A DNA stretch of 64,000 bases from Pseudomonadota bacterium (GTDB taxonomy: Bacteria; Pseudomonadota; Gammaproteobacteria; Steroidobacterales; Steroidobacteraceae), in NCBI GenBank assembly GCA_016705325.1, contig JADIYJ010000027.1, forward strand, positions 372,001-436,000. The letters run 5' to 3'. The position numbers and the translations under genes were made by a program. A model generated the notes under the pieces. The model did not search any database, had not been told where the DNA came from, and saw only the letters and a program-made list of their open reading frames with translations. Shown in pieces: positions 1 through 10,167 of the stretch (positions are counted from its first letter, which is position 1; every line of letters begins with the position of its first letter).

Positions 1-3
1 GCG

Positions 4-765
4 ATGCAAAAGAAAGGCACGACTGGCCGCAAGGGTGCGGGACGGGACCGCCTGCCGCGGGCAGGGACGGCCGGCACCGGCTCCCGCTCGCAGGCAACGC
101 GCGAACGCATCCTCGACGCGGCCGAGCGATTGTTCGCGCAACGCGGCTTTTACGGCATTTCGGTGCGCGACATAACGGGCGCCGCCGAGGTGGACGTGGC
201 ACTCGCGAGCTACCACTTCGGCAACAAGCAGGGCCTGCTCGAAGCGGTGTTCATGCGCCGCGCGGAAGACCTCAATACCGAGCGCATCGCCCGCCTTGAC
301 GCCGTTCTCGCCGCAGCCAGGGGCCGCCGCCCACCGAAAATCGAAGACGTCATCGATGCGTTCACCCATCCGCTGCTCGATCGTTCCTCACGCGGCAGCC
401 CGGGCTGGAAGAGCTACTTCGCGCTGATTGCCGAAGTGAACAACTCGCCGGAATTCGGCGGCGTCCTGATGTCGCGCTTCTTCGACCCGGTCGTCGAAAA
501 GTTCATCGACGCGATTCGCAGGGCATTGCCGGACTGCGAGGAACGCGACCTGTACTGGGCCTACCACTTCCTGTCGGGCGCGCTGACACTCACGTTCGCC
601 GAGACGGGACGCATCGACAAGCTGTCGGGTGGCGCCTGCCGCTCGAGCGATCTCGACAGCGTCCACGAGCGGCTCGTGCCGTATTGCGCCGCCGGCTTCC
701 GCGCCCTGTGCGCGACAAAGCGTGCCGCCTCCCGGCAGGCCGGCACCAGGAAAGCCCGCAAGTGA
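4..765 (+). CDS. TetR/AcrR-family transcriptional regulator
   Basis: DNA-binding repressor-type regulator of 253 residues. A basic, disordered N-terminal tail of about 30 residues precedes a classical TetR helix-turn-helix at about residues 33-80 (RERILDAAERLFAQRGF, then SVRDITGAAEVD and ASYHFGNKQGLLEAVF). The C-terminal all-helical ligand/dimer domain (about 100-235) resembles the type seen in PsrA/CerR-like regulators of lipid metabolism; that assignment is a weak resemblance. The stop lies 32 bases before the secreted PHA-depolymerase gene on the same strand, so the two may be co-transcribed. The ATG at 4 is used because nothing upstream is visible; a later ATG is not better supported. The ligand cannot be inferred. 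Confidence 0.88.
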   Translation: MQKKGTTGRKGAGRDRLPRAGTAGTGSRSQATRERILDAAERLFAQRGFYGISVRDITGAAEVDVALASYHFGNKQGLLEAVFMRRAEDLNTERIARLDAVLAAARGRRPPKIEDVIDAFTHPLLDRSSRGSPGWKSYFALIAEVNNSPEFGGVLMSRFFDPVVEKFIDAIRRALPDCEERDLYWAYHFLSGALTLTFAETGRIDKLSGGACRSSDLDSVHERLVPYCAAGFRALCATKRAASRQAGTRKARK

Positions 766-797
766 ATTCGCGCAAAGACAGCCGAGGAATCCATTCG

Positions 798-1879
798 ATG
801 CAGACTCTGTCCCTCGGTCCGGTCGTGCGTACGGCAGCGATGAGCTTGTTCGGCGCGCTGGCGCTGGCGGCCTGCGGCAACGACGCCACCAGTGCCGGCG
901 AACGCAGCGATCGCCTCGCCACGTTGCCGATCGCAGCGGGTTCGGTCACGACTTCGGGCATCTCCGCGGGCGGCTACATGGCGGTGCAGTTCCACGTCGC
1001 GCATTCGTCCCTGGTGAGTGGCGTAGGCGTCGTGGCCGCCGGCCCCTATTACTGCGCGGAGAATTCGCTGCGTCATGCGCTGGGTCGCTGCATGAAGGGT
1101 GACGAACCGATCGCGGTTGACGAGCTTGCCGGTCTCACGAGCGAGTTCGCCCTGGCCGGTCGCATCGACCCGATTGCGAACCTGGCCAACGATCGCGTCT
1201 GGATCCACGGGGCGGCGGTGCCGATCCGGTGGTGGCAAAACCGGTCGTGGATGCATTGCAGGCGTACTACGAACTGTTCGTGAACCCGGACGGCGTGCAG
1301 CGCAACGAACTTGCGGACGCGGGCCACACGTTTCCCGCGGCTGCCAAGGGCCTCCAGGACTGCGGCAAGACCGAAACGCCGTTCGTCGGCAGCTGCGGCG
1401 TCGACGGCGCGCGGCAGATGCTCGAGCACCTGTATGGCGCGTTCGGCGCGCAGGCTACCGGCGTCAGGCAGGGCACGCTGGTGCACTTCTCGCAGGCGTC
1501 ATACGCGACGGCCGCCGACGCCGACGGGTTCGCCGAACGCGGGTGGCTCTACGTTCCAGCGGCATGCTCTGGCAACGGCACTGCCGGGCGCTGTCGCCTG
1601 CATGTCGCTTTTCATGGCTGCAAACAGGGCGCTTCGTTCGTGAACGATGCCTTCGTGCAGCAGGCAGGCTACCTGGCAGCGGCCGATGCGGGTCGCATCG
1701 TCGTCCTGTTACCGCAGGTCGAACCGAGCTTCCAGCCGCTCAACCCCAACGGCTGCTGGGACTGGTGGGGTTACAGCAGCGCGGAGTACGCGACCCAGGC
1801 CGGACCGCAGATCGCAGCCGTGAAGGCGATGGTTGACGACTTGCTGGGTTCGGGCGAGCCGGAGCGAGCCGGACCGTAG
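798..1879 (+). CDS. Secreted PHA/PHB depolymerase-type esterase, type 2 catalytic domain (frameshifted)
   Basis: About 360 residues when one frameshift is repaired, the usual size for this family of serine esterases that hydrolyse short-chain polyhydroxyalkanoates. It starts at the ATG at 798 with a hydrophobic export segment ending LALAACGN, possibly a lipobox. The first half carries the nucleophile motif GISAGGYMA (about residue 57). After the break come GADPVVA, containing the catalytic Asp, and AGHTFP, containing the catalytic His. Late in the protein LHVAFHGCKQG supplies the oxyanion hole, followed by NPNGCWDWWGYS. This order, lipase box before oxyanion His, is the type-2 arrangement. 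Reading moves from frame 3 to frame 2 at about 1212-1222, equal to one missing base. No other damage is visible, so a sequencing deletion is more likely than decay. Confidence 0.82.
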
Positions 1880-1883
1880 GGAG

Positions 1884-2330
1884 TCAGAGCGCGACAGCGC
1901 GCGACCGCTGTCCACCGTAGAGCACTTCAAGGCGACGCACGCCCTTCATGCGCCGCGAAGACCGGCGCACCTCGCCCATCAGTCGCAACAACAGCCCGAC
2001 GTCATCGTTCATGCCGCCGGTGCAGTAGTCCTCGCTCATGCCCAGGTGCAGCACGGTCACGTGCTCGAGGTCGGCGCGGACGTAGACGGCCACGCCAACC
2101 GGGCGGGGGCGGTCAACGTCTCCACCGCGAACAGGCACTGACGTCCGGCAGGTTGCCCACACGCACACGCACCCCTCGCCGTCGTCCACGATCTCGGGCG
2201 GGCCATATTTGTCGATGACGTCGACGATGCCGCGTGCGAAGCGATCCTGGCAGCCGTTGAAAAAGAGGATCCGCTCAAGCGCATGGCGCTTGTGGCGAGG
2301 AAGCCGTGACGTGAATTCGATTCCCCGCAT
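1884..2330 (-). CDS. Hypothetical protein, small soluble
   Basis: About 148 residues starting at MRGIEFTSRLP, tail to tail with the esterase gene (4-base gap). It has no signal peptide or membrane segment. The middle is suspicious: around 2085-2170 the visible frame gives an unnatural Cys/Arg-rich stretch, whereas an adjacent frame reads GQPAGRQCLFAVE. This would fit two compensating indels. Downstream the frame again looks natural (VGVAVYVRADLEHVTVLHLG, then SEDYCTGG), which recalls the strand pattern of GNAT-like small proteins. I do not recognise the family and assign no function. It is divergent from the gene starting at 2380. Confidence 0.5.
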   Translation of the reverse strand: MRGIEFTSRLPRHKRHALERILFFNGCQDRFARGIVDVIDKYGPPEIVDDGEGCVCVWATCRTSVPVRGGDVDRPRPVGVAVYVRADLEHVTVLHLGMSEDYCTGGMNDDVGLLLRLMGEVRRSSRRMKGVRRLEVLYGGQRSRAVAL

Positions 2331-2379
2331 GAAACTTCCCCGGCCGCGTGCACGGCCTCGGACGGAGGTGCGGCCGATC

Positions 2380-3581
2380 ATGCTCGCGGGACCCGCTTAT
2401 GTCGAGTGGAGCGACGCACAAGTGTTGCTGCAGCGCCACAAAAACACCCCGGACCCAGACTGTCGAAACGTCTCGACTCGTGGCGATACCCTTATCGAGC
2501 AGATCGTCGAGCAGTTCCCCGACGTCATTGTCTGCGTCGCCGGCACGCGCGCCGACGAACCCCTCCTGGCCCCGCTGATCAGCGCCGGTCTCGTCTACCG
2601 GTTCATGCACAAACCCACGTCCGCGCGGCGGGCGGGCATGTTCCTGCAGGCGGCGATCCGTCGGCATGTCGAGCGCCGGGCAGGACGCGAAGCCAGCGAT
2701 CCGCTGGCACCGCTGCTGCGCGGTCTGCGCCGCCCGACGGCTGGCATGCCCTGCGGGTACCTCGCCCTGATCGGCCTGGTGACGCTCGCGCTGGTCGTCC
2801 CGCTCTTCGTCGGCGGCAAGCCGGGATGCCCCGGCCACGACGACAGTCGCCGCGGCACCGGTGACGCCCATCCAGGCAACGGCAGCTACAGCACAAGCCA
2901 ATCCGGTCCTGGGGCGAGCCCGGGCAGCCCTGCATGCAGGCCGCCTCGAGGCGCCCGAGGGCCGCAACGCGCTCGACCTGTTCCAGGCCGTGCTGCTCGC
3001 GCAGCCCGAGCACGCGGAAGCGCAGGTCTCGCTCGCCAGGACAATCGACCTGCTGCTGCAGCGCGCGCAGCAGGAACTCGACGCCGGGCACAAGCCAGAA
3101 GCCGAACGGCTGGTACAACGCGTGCTCGCGGTGGTTCCCGAAGACCCGCAGGCCCAGGTCCTCGCACGTCGCATCAGTCCGCCCGACACGCCGTCGCGCC
3201 AGCTGTCGCGCGAGCAGCATGCGGAGGTGGAAGCGCGCCTGGCCGGGACCGAGATCGTCTCCGCGCCCGCGCGCGCGCGGACGCTCGAAGAAATCCAGGC
3301 CGAACTCGCCTCGCTGCCGGGACCCGTCACGAAACTGACCGGTCCATCGAGCGACTCGACGGCAACTGCGCCGACAACAGCCGGCGCCGGTCGTACGGCC
3401 CGATCCGCCTCGCGCCACGCTTCGTCAATCCGACGCCGACGATTGCCCCGCAGCGCGCAGTTACGCGCGCGAGCCGGTCAACGCACCGCCGGCCGCAGGA
3501 GTGACCGGCCTGACGGCGCGGCACGAGCCCGCAGATCCTGCGCTCGAGTCAGCGAGTCTCAACGCCGACCGCAGGACGTGA
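2380..3581 (+). CDS. Receiver-like / transmembrane / coiled, TonB-type protein (frameshifted)
   Basis: Unusual composite protein of about 400 residues after repair of two indels. Residues 1-100 look like a degenerate response-regulator receiver (FPDVIVCVAG; LISAGLVYRFMHKP) that lacks a convincing phospho-acceptor Asp. One transmembrane helix follows (GYLALIGLVTLALVVPLFVG). The frame then moves at a C4 run near 2828-2832 into an Ala/Gln-rich helical region with repeat-like segments (NALDLFQAVLLAQPEH; EAERLVQRVLAVVPED). It moves again near 3350-3390 into a Pro/Ala-rich tail ending at the TGA at 3579. Such receiver-TM-TPR proteins in Gammaproteobacteria often end in a TonB C-terminal domain; none is visible here. 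A GGAGG lies 12 bases before the chosen ATG. It overlaps the convergent metallo-beta-lactamase end by about 20 bases. Confidence 0.55.
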
Positions 3582-4974
3582 GATCGACCTGCTGCGCAGG
3601 CTTTGCCACGTCCGCCTGATTCCCCGCGCGCGCAACGCCTCAGACAGCCCGCTGGCACCTTCGGTTTCGCCGTGCACCAGGTACGTATGTGGCTTGCCCC
3701 CGACGCCCGCATGCCAGCGCAACAGGTCTTCCTGATCGCCGTGGGCCGAGAACCCGCCGAGCGTGTGGATACGCGCGTTCACCTTGAATTTCTCGCCATG
3801 GATGCGCACGTGCTCGCGGCCATCGACGATCGCGCGTCCCAGCGTTCCTACCGCCTGGAAGCCAGTGAATATCACGTCGCACTCTCGCTGCGTGATGTTG
3901 TGCTTGAGGTGATGCACGATGCGCCCGCCGCTGCACATCCCGCTCCCCGCGACGATGATCGCACCGCCCCGCAGCAGGTTGATCGCCATCGATTCTTCGG
4001 CAGAGCGGCAGAGCTTCAGGTTCGGCAGCGCCGGCATGCGACCGGCATCGCGGCGTGCGACGCTCGCCTCCGCGTCGTACAGCTCGGGATGCTTCCAGTA
4101 GATCTCGGACGCCTCGATGGCCATCGGGCTATCGAGGAACACCTGCCAGTCACCGACACGCCAGTCGTCGAAGTGACTGGCGAGCTCGTAGAGGACTTCC
4201 TGGCTGCGCCCTACCGCGAACGCGGGGATCAGGACGTTGCCGCCGCCGGCCCGCGCCGCGCGCAGGATCTCGCCGAATTCACGCAGCGTGTCGCTGCGCT
4301 CACGATGCCGGCGATTGCCGTAGGTGCTTTCCATGACCACGACGTCAGCCGCGCCGTTGCCTTCCGGGTCGCGCAGGATCGGCGAGTCGTACTGTCCGAC
4401 GTCGCCACTGAAGACGATGCGCGAGCGCGAGCCCTCCTCCTCGAGCTGCAGCCACACGCTGGCGGAGCCGAGGATGTGGCCGGCGTCGCGGAAGGTCAGC
4501 GTCACACCAGGTAGAACCTCGGTCGCGCGGCCGTACGCCACCGGCTTGAACTGCTGGATCGTCTCGTCCGCGTCCACTCGCGTGAACAGCGGGTCGGGAA
4601 AGCCACGCGCGTGTCGATTGCCATGCTCGGCCTGTCTGCGGCGGTAGCGCTCCGCCTCGCGCTCGGCCATGAAGGCGCTGTCCGCGAGCAGGATGCGCGC
4701 GAGGTCGCGGCACGCCGGGGTCGCGTAGATCGGTCCGCGGAACCCGCGCTTGCGCAGCAGCGGCAGCCGTCCGCAGTGATCGATGTGCGCGTGGCTCAAC
4801 ACCACCGCGTCGATCGCTGCGGCATCGAACGGAAAAGGCTGGCGATTGCGGACGTCGGGACGCTCGCCGCCCCGGATCAGCCCCGCAGTCGAGCAGCAGC
4901 GTGCGGCCGCGAACGGTGAGGATGTGGCAGGAGCCGGTTACCTCACCGGCGGCGCCGTAGAACTGCAGCTGCAT
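3559..4974 (-). CDS. Beta-CASP metallo-beta-lactamase-fold protein, RNA-processing exonuclease type (frameshifted)
   Basis: About 470 residues, start MQLQFYGAAGEVTGS. Metal-binding and beta-CASP motifs are complete: HAHIDH, DAGHILGSAS, VFSGDVGQ, STYGNRRH, then IPAFAVGRSQEVLYEL, GSGMCSGGRIVHHL, FTGFQAVGTLGR and GFSAHGDQ, ending with HGE. These identify the CPSF73/RNase-J-like superfamily that cleaves RNA with two zinc ions. Two single-base indels interrupt it: an extra base in the C4 run at 4881-4884, between LLLDCG and LIRGGERPDV, and another at about 3610-3622. Repairing the second gives a natural tail (ADVAKPAQQVDL) and moves the stop to 3559. The gene begins 13 bases after the REC-PAS-GAF-HD-GYP gene on the same strand, so the two probably form an operon. 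Confidence 0.85.
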
Positions 4975-4987
4975 CGCGCGAATCGCC

Positions 4988-7580
4988 TCAGGCGATTCGC
5001 TGCCCGACGGCCGCTTCGCCTTCCTGATGAATCGGAACGGTTGTCGCCCGCCCGTCCCGCAGCAGCTTGACGCAGGCCTTGACCACCCCCTGCATCGTAC
5101 CGGCGACCAGCCTGCGACCGAAGCTCATCCAGGCACGCCGTCAAGGTCAAGGCCAGTCGGTGCGGTCGGGGCGAAAGCATCGCTTCGACGGCGTCGGCGA
5201 CTGCGACGATCCGGGCCTCGAGCAGGATGTCCTCGCCTTTCAGCCCGCGCGGGTAGCCCGACCCGTCGAGACGCTCGTGGTGCTGGCGCACGACTTCCGC
5301 GACAGGCCAGGGGAACTCGACGGCACGCAGGACTTCGAAGCCGCGCTCTGCGTGCGTCTTCACGAGTTCGAATTCCGAGGCGGACAGCACGCCGGGCCGC
5401 CACAACAGGTCGCGTGGAATCTGCAGCATGCCGACGTCGATCAGCTGACCCATCACGCGCAGGCCGCGCACGGTGACCCGGCATCCCGAGCGCAGTGCCG
5501 ATGCCGGCCGCGTAGTCGCCGACCCGGCGCGCGCGCCCGGTCTTGCACGCGTCCTGTGTCTCGGCGAGCTGCGCCAGCGCCTCGATCGCGCCGAACATCA
5601 CCCGCTCCATGTGATCCATCGCGGTGACGACCTCCGCGTCCGAGCGGCGACGGCGCAGCAGCCTGGTCGCTGCGTCCGCAATGTGCTCGACGTGCCGGCG
5701 GTCGTCGTCGTCATACGGCTGGGCCGCGTCCGCGACGAGCAGCACGCCAACGAGGCGTCCGCCGTCGAGCATCGGCATCACCAGCTGGCGCTGGAGCTGT
5801 GCCGGCAAACCCGCTGCCTTCAACGCCGCCGTGCCTTCCGCCGCGTCACGAATTACCGGCCGCTGCGAGGCCGCGCATTCGCCCAATGCCGTTGCAGGCG
5901 GCGGTGGCCCGCGCCAGTGCGTCAGCGCCGTCAGCGGCTCAGTCGCTTCGGAGCCGCGGGCGTGCGGCCAGCTCGAGCGATGTCGCGTCGCCGACCGGCA
6001 GGAAGAAATAACCCTGCGCGCTGCGCGTCAGGTCCCGCGCCAGCAACAGCGTGCGGTCGAGAATCTCGGCTTCCGTCAACTCGTGCGAACGCTGCACGAG
6101 TTCGAGCAGGCGGCGCACGCGCAGGTGATCCGGCTCATTGCGCGCCGCGGCACGCTTCGAGACTGGCGACGTCCCGCGCGGTCATTACGCGGAAGCCGGT
6201 CTGCTCGTCGATTGCGGCGAGCGCGATTTCGACCTCGATCGCCTGTCCGTCCGGTCGTCGCCAACGCACCTCCTGGCGCAGAGACCCGGTGACGGTGCGC
6301 CCGATGCTGCGCACGGTCGAATCGGCTGCGGGTTCAACCTCGAGCGCCTGCAGCGTGAGCGTGCCGAGACGTTCGCGGTCCGTGTTGAGCAACGCGAGCA
6401 GCGCCCGGTTGCCGTAGCGCAGGCGGCCCTCGCCGTCGACGACGCCGCATGGCTCAGGCGCCGCTTCCAGTGCATCGGCGAGCGCGGCGAGTTCCTGCTC
6501 GCGTGCGAGCGTTGTCAGTTCGGAACTGACGTCCCGCGCGGTAAGCAACCAGCTCGCCCGGCCGGCATAGCTGGTGGCGACGCGCCGCAGTTCGAGTCTT
6601 GCCTCGCTGCCGTCCGGACGTTGCCAGTGCAGTATCGACTCGTGCGTCGAATCGTCACTGAACACGGCGCCCGGCAGCAGCTCGCTCAGCGGCTTGCCAC
6701 GCAGGGCCGCGGCTTCCTGCCCGACCAGTGCCGCGGCCGAATCGGTGGCCACGTGCACGAGCTTCGAGTCGATGTCGACGATCCACGTCGGCGTGGGTTG
6801 CGCCGCGAAGGCGCGATCGGCGTCGTTGACGGCCGACTGCAGGCGTGAGCGCGCCGTCTGCAATTCGTTGATCCGCGCTTCGAGCAGCGCGACCTTGCCG
6901 ACCTCGACGCGCGATTCTTCCGCGGCGCCGCGCGCCTGCGACTCGGCCTCGACAGCCTGGCGTTGCGCGGTCTCCAGCTCGCGGATCCGCAGTTGCAGCT
7001 CGCGGATGCGTACCGATTCCGCGGCGGCGAATTCGGCACGGGCGCGTGCCTCGTATTCGGCGCGTTCGCGGGCGACGCGTTCAGCCACGGTCAACTGCTT
7101 GTTCGCCGCTTCGACGTCACGAAGATGCTTTTCCAGGTCGCCGAGCCGCCTGCGATCCTGCTCACGACGGTCGAGCAGTTCGGGTACCAGCATGGGCATG
7201 CGCATCGTGCCGGAGCCCGACGGCGCTGCGTCGAAGGTCGCGACGAGTTCCTCCAGTGTCGAACCCCGCGGAAAGAATCTCTGCGCCCCGACCTCGGCGG
7301 CGAAAGCCTCGTACTTCGGCCCTTCGACACGGAATGAATGCAGCAGCACCGGCAGGTGCAGGTACGAAGGGTCCTCGCGCAGCCGGCGGCACAGCGCAAA
7401 GCCGTCAAGCCGCGGCAGCATGACGTCGCTCACGAGCGCGTCGGGATTCTGGTTACGGACGACGTCGAGCGCCTCGATGCCGGTCTTCGCCTTGAGCACG
7501 CGGTGGCCGTGCGATTGCATCACGCTCTCGACGGCAGCGAGATCCTGGTCGCGTTCGTAGGCAAGCAGCACGGTCTTCAT
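4988..7580 (-). CDS. REC - coiled coil - PAS - PAS - GAF - HD-GYP sensory protein with degenerate HD site (frameshifted)
   Basis: One gene of about 860 residues split by four indels. From the ATG at 7580: receiver domain (1-120, Asp in LVSDVMLPRLDG), a long Arg/Glu/Ala coiled coil (about 150-245), PAS (255-355), second PAS (365-480), GAF-like domain (LPVGDATSLELAA; TALGECAASQRPVIRDAA) and HD-GYP output. The output keeps the GYP half (RQHHERLDGSGYPRGLKG), but HDIGK of active enzymes reads IDVGM and the first His is also missing, so c-di-GMP hydrolysis is doubtful. Frames change near 6150, 5945, 5470 and at the C5 run 5086-5090. The last repair gives VVKACVKLLRDG and a stop at 4988. Upstream the gene faces away from the lipoprotein gene at 7788. 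Confidence 0.8.
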
Positions 7581-7787
7581 TGACGGGCTTCAACTCCATC
7601 ACGCGGTGGCGGCGCACCCGGGCAACGGCCCGGCGCCGGTCGCACCTTCGCTGCCGGCAGTATGCTCCCCGGCCCGTGCGGGGCACTATTGCGCGGCTTC
7701 AAGCCGTTGACATGCGTCACAAAACGCCGCCCGGGACGGCTCCGGCGGTACACTCGTCCGTACATGACGGGATTCCAGGAGAACTCG

Positions 7788-8378
7788 ATGATCCGGCGCA
7801 TGGCGGTCGTAGGGGCAGGTGCCCTGGTCCTGCTGGCAGGCTGTGCCACGCATTGGGACGTCGACAGCTTCGAGGCTCCGCGGGCAACGTGGCCGCCAGG
7901 CACACGTACTTCTGGCAGGGCGGTGATTTCGGCACGCCAGGGCACCCACGACCCAGCGGTGGTCGCGTCGGCCTCCGCGCAGCTGCGGGGTGCCGTGACC
8001 GCAGAACTGAACCGCAAGGGTTTCAAGGAAGTCGACACGGCAGCGGCGGCCGACATGATCGTGAGCTTCCAGGTCGCCGGCACGCAGAGATTCGTGCCGT
8101 CGGACGAGAGGCGCATCGGAGCGCCATCCGCCACCACGGTGCTCAGACCAAGCGAGATTCAACCGCCGCCAGCGTCGACGGTGCCGCGCGAAAGGCGAAT
8201 TCGCGAGGGATCGGTCCTGGTGTTCATTGACGACCGCGCGTCGGGCCAGCTGATCTGGCGCGGCATGGTCACCGAAGAGACACGCGGCGGCTCGACCGAA
8301 CAGGGCGTGCGCCAGCTCACGCAGATGGCGCACGAGATCGCGAGGGAAGTACCGGCCCGCACCGGCGCGCAGAAATAG
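7788..8378 (+). CDS. DUF4136 domain lipoprotein
   Basis: 196-residue exported lipoprotein. It starts at MIRRMAVVGAGALVLLAGCA, where LLAGC is the lipobox (Cys 18). The start is set by AGGAG at 7777-7781; an upstream ATG at 7764 in the same frame has no such site. The mature part matches the DUF4136 pattern: an N-terminal TSGRAVISARQ strand region, an Ala-rich helix (LRGAVTAELNRKGFKEVD), MIVSFQV, and the C-terminal RASGQLIWRGMVTEE followed by an amphipathic helix. Function of the family is unknown; it is periplasmic and membrane-anchored. It converges with the DMT permease gene, stops 6 bases apart. Confidence 0.85.
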   Translation: MIRRMAVVGAGALVLLAGCATHWDVDSFEAPRATWPPGTRTSGRAVISARQGTHDPAVVASASAQLRGAVTAELNRKGFKEVDTAAAADMIVSFQVAGTQRFVPSDERRIGAPSATTVLRPSEIQPPPASTVPRERRIREGSVLVFIDDRASGQLIWRGMVTEETRGGSTEQGVRQLTQMAHEIAREVPARTGAQK

Positions 8379-8384
8379 GCCGGC

Positions 8385-8830
8385 TCAGCGCCGCATCACG
8401 AGCACCGCACCGGCCAGCAGCAGCGCGGCGCCGAGCAGCCGCGTCGGCGTCACTGCAATCTGCGGGTAACCCAGGATGCCGAACTGGTCGACCACCAGCG
8501 CGACCATCAGCTGCCCGGCAATCACCAGCGCCACCATGGTCATGCCGCCGAGGCGTGGACCGAGGATCGTGACCGAGGCGACGTAGACGGCACCGAGCAG
8601 GCCCCCCCATCCACGCCCACGCCGGGACCTGCCCGAAGCTGCCGGTCGTCGCGCGAACCTGCGATGGCGGCGAACCCGACAAGCGCGAGCAGGCCAATCG
8701 CGAAGTTGATGGTCGATGCCCAGAGTGGCGAACCGATCACGCGGGCCAGCGTCGCGTTCATGCCGACCTGCACCGTCAGGGCCCCGCCGACGAACATCGC
8801 CAGCAGGTGCGGCCAGTAGTTCGCCATCAT
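8385..8830 (-). CDS. Small DMT-superfamily permease, YdcZ/DUF606 type (frameshifted)
   Basis: About 148 residues, five predicted membrane helices, start MMANYWPHLLAMFVGGALT. The first half reads normally (GMNATLARVIGSPLWASTIN). The frame then moves twice, near 8655-8665 (to ATTGSFGQVPAWAWMGG) and at a C7 run at 8602-8608. After the second repair the rest is a normal hydrophobic protein (LLGAVYVASVTILGPRLGG; MVALVIAGQLMVALVVDQFG; LLGAALLLAGAVLVMRR), stopping at 8385. This length and pattern fit the half-size DUF606/YdcZ members of the drug/metabolite transporter superfamily; the substrate is unknown. It lies 25 bases after the stop of the gene at 8856 on the same strand. Confidence 0.72.
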
Positions 8831-8855
8831 CGTTCGCGACTCCTCGAGCGCGGAA

Positions 8856-10010
8856 TCAGGCCGCGCCTTGCAGCGAAGCATCGCGCCGCGGCCAACCCTG
8901 CCACACGAGTGCGCCGATGCCGAGCAGCAACGCTGCAAATTTCACCCAGCCACCGATGACGGGCACCAGGCCGACGAGCCACAACCCGAGCACGGCAAGC
9001 AGCAGCGCAAACAGCTTCCAGCCCGTCGTCACGACGGCGCCGCTGCGCATGAAGCCAAGCAGTTTCTGGCCGACGAACATCGCAGCGGTGACCCAGCCGA
9101 GGAACAGCAGCAACAGGTACAGCATGAGAACGATCAACGCGAGCGGGATGCCGATGATCGTGACCAGCAGCAGGACGACCAGCACCGGCAGGCACACGAG
9201 GATCACGAACCCGAGCCCGAGACTGCGCAGTGGTTCCTGTCCGATCCACTGCGCAGCGCGAGTGGAGTACGCCGGGAAAGCGAGCATGAACAAGGTGCCG
9301 GCGACGAACACGCCGAGCATCCACAGGAACGATCCAACCCCGTGCGCGACGGTGCGAACGTCCCGCGCAGTTTCGTGCCCGTCGACCAGGTGGCCGACGT
9401 CCGTCTCGTGGAACTCGATGCCACCCGCGATCTGTGCGCCTTCAGGCAGCGAGGGTTCACGCGCGCTGTGGACGACGAGCCTGCCGTCGATACGCGTATT
9501 GGGACCGATTTCGACCTCTTCGGCGCGGACTTCGGCATCTCCCTGCACGACGCCGTCGATGTGCACGCTGGCGCCCGATGCCTGCAGGTACTCCTGCGCG
9601 TTGCCCTCGAACCGGATGCGGCCGCCGGTCAGTGACAAGCCGCCGGCGATCGTCGTGGCCGGGCCGAGCGCGACATCGCCGCCAGCCACCCGCGCGTTCC
9701 CGGCGACTATTGCATCCACCTGCACCTCGCCACCAGCGGCGTAGAGATCGTCGCCGACGCTGCCGCCGATCGAGACGTCGCCGCCCGCGGCGATCAGGTC
9801 GCCTTTCACTTCGCCCGCCGTGGTGACGTGCCCGCCCGCCAGCATCGCGTCGCCCGCGACCGGGTCGGTGAGATTGAGCGAGCCGCCCGCGCCGAAGTAG
9901 TCCGAGCCGAACTGCTTCGAAACGGAGTCTTCGCCCTGGCGCTCGATGCTGCAGCCTGCGATGAACAGGACCAGGGCGAACACGCCCAGGGTCCGTGCGA
10001 CCGGTGTCAT
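8856..10010 (-). CDS. Lipoprotein with bactofilin-like beta-helix and C-terminal membrane domain
   Basis: 384 residues. N-terminal lipobox (LVLFIAGCS, Cys 20). Residues about 50-200 form a right-handed-beta-helix repeat rich in short GG/V turns (LIAAGGDVSIGGSVGDDLYA; VAGGDVALGPATT), the pattern of polymer-forming bactofilin-like proteins. Residues about 225-370 hold four to five hydrophobic helices, including GFVILVCLPVLVVLLLVTII. It would sit in the cell envelope with the beta-helix outside the cytoplasmic membrane. Proteins of this architecture are annotated as polymer-forming cytoskeletal proteins, but their role is not established. Intact reading frame, in contrast to its neighbours. The upstream spacer contains a terminator for the next gene. 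Confidence 0.78.
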   Translation of the reverse strand: MTPVARTLGVFALVLFIAGCSIERQGEDSVSKQFGSDYFGAGGSLNLTDPVAGDAMLAGGHVTTAGEVKGDLIAAGGDVSIGGSVGDDLYAAGGEVQVDAIVAGNARVAGGDVALGPATTIAGGLSLTGGRIRFEGNAQEYLQASGASVHIDGVVQGDAEVRAEEVEIGPNTRIDGRLVVHSAREPSLPEGAQIAGGIEFHETDVGHLVDGHETARDVRTVAHGVGSFLWMLGVFVAGTLFMLAFPAYSTRAAQWIGQEPLRSLGLGFVILVCLPVLVVLLLVTIIGIPLALIVLMLYLLLLFLGWVTAAMFVGQKLLGFMRSGAVVTTGWKLFALLLAVLGLWLVGLVPVIGGWVKFAALLLGIGALVWQGWPRRDASLQGAA

Positions 10011-10167
10011 ATCGGTTCTCCTCGACTCCCGTCGTCCTGCCGCACAGGAACGCGCGGGATTTTGCAGGCCATCACCGAGCAGTCAGGGCAAGCCCGCAGA
10101 CACGGATATGTCCTGGGACTCCGCTCGTCCCACCGTACCCACGCTTCAACTCACGTGCCGGACGCAC

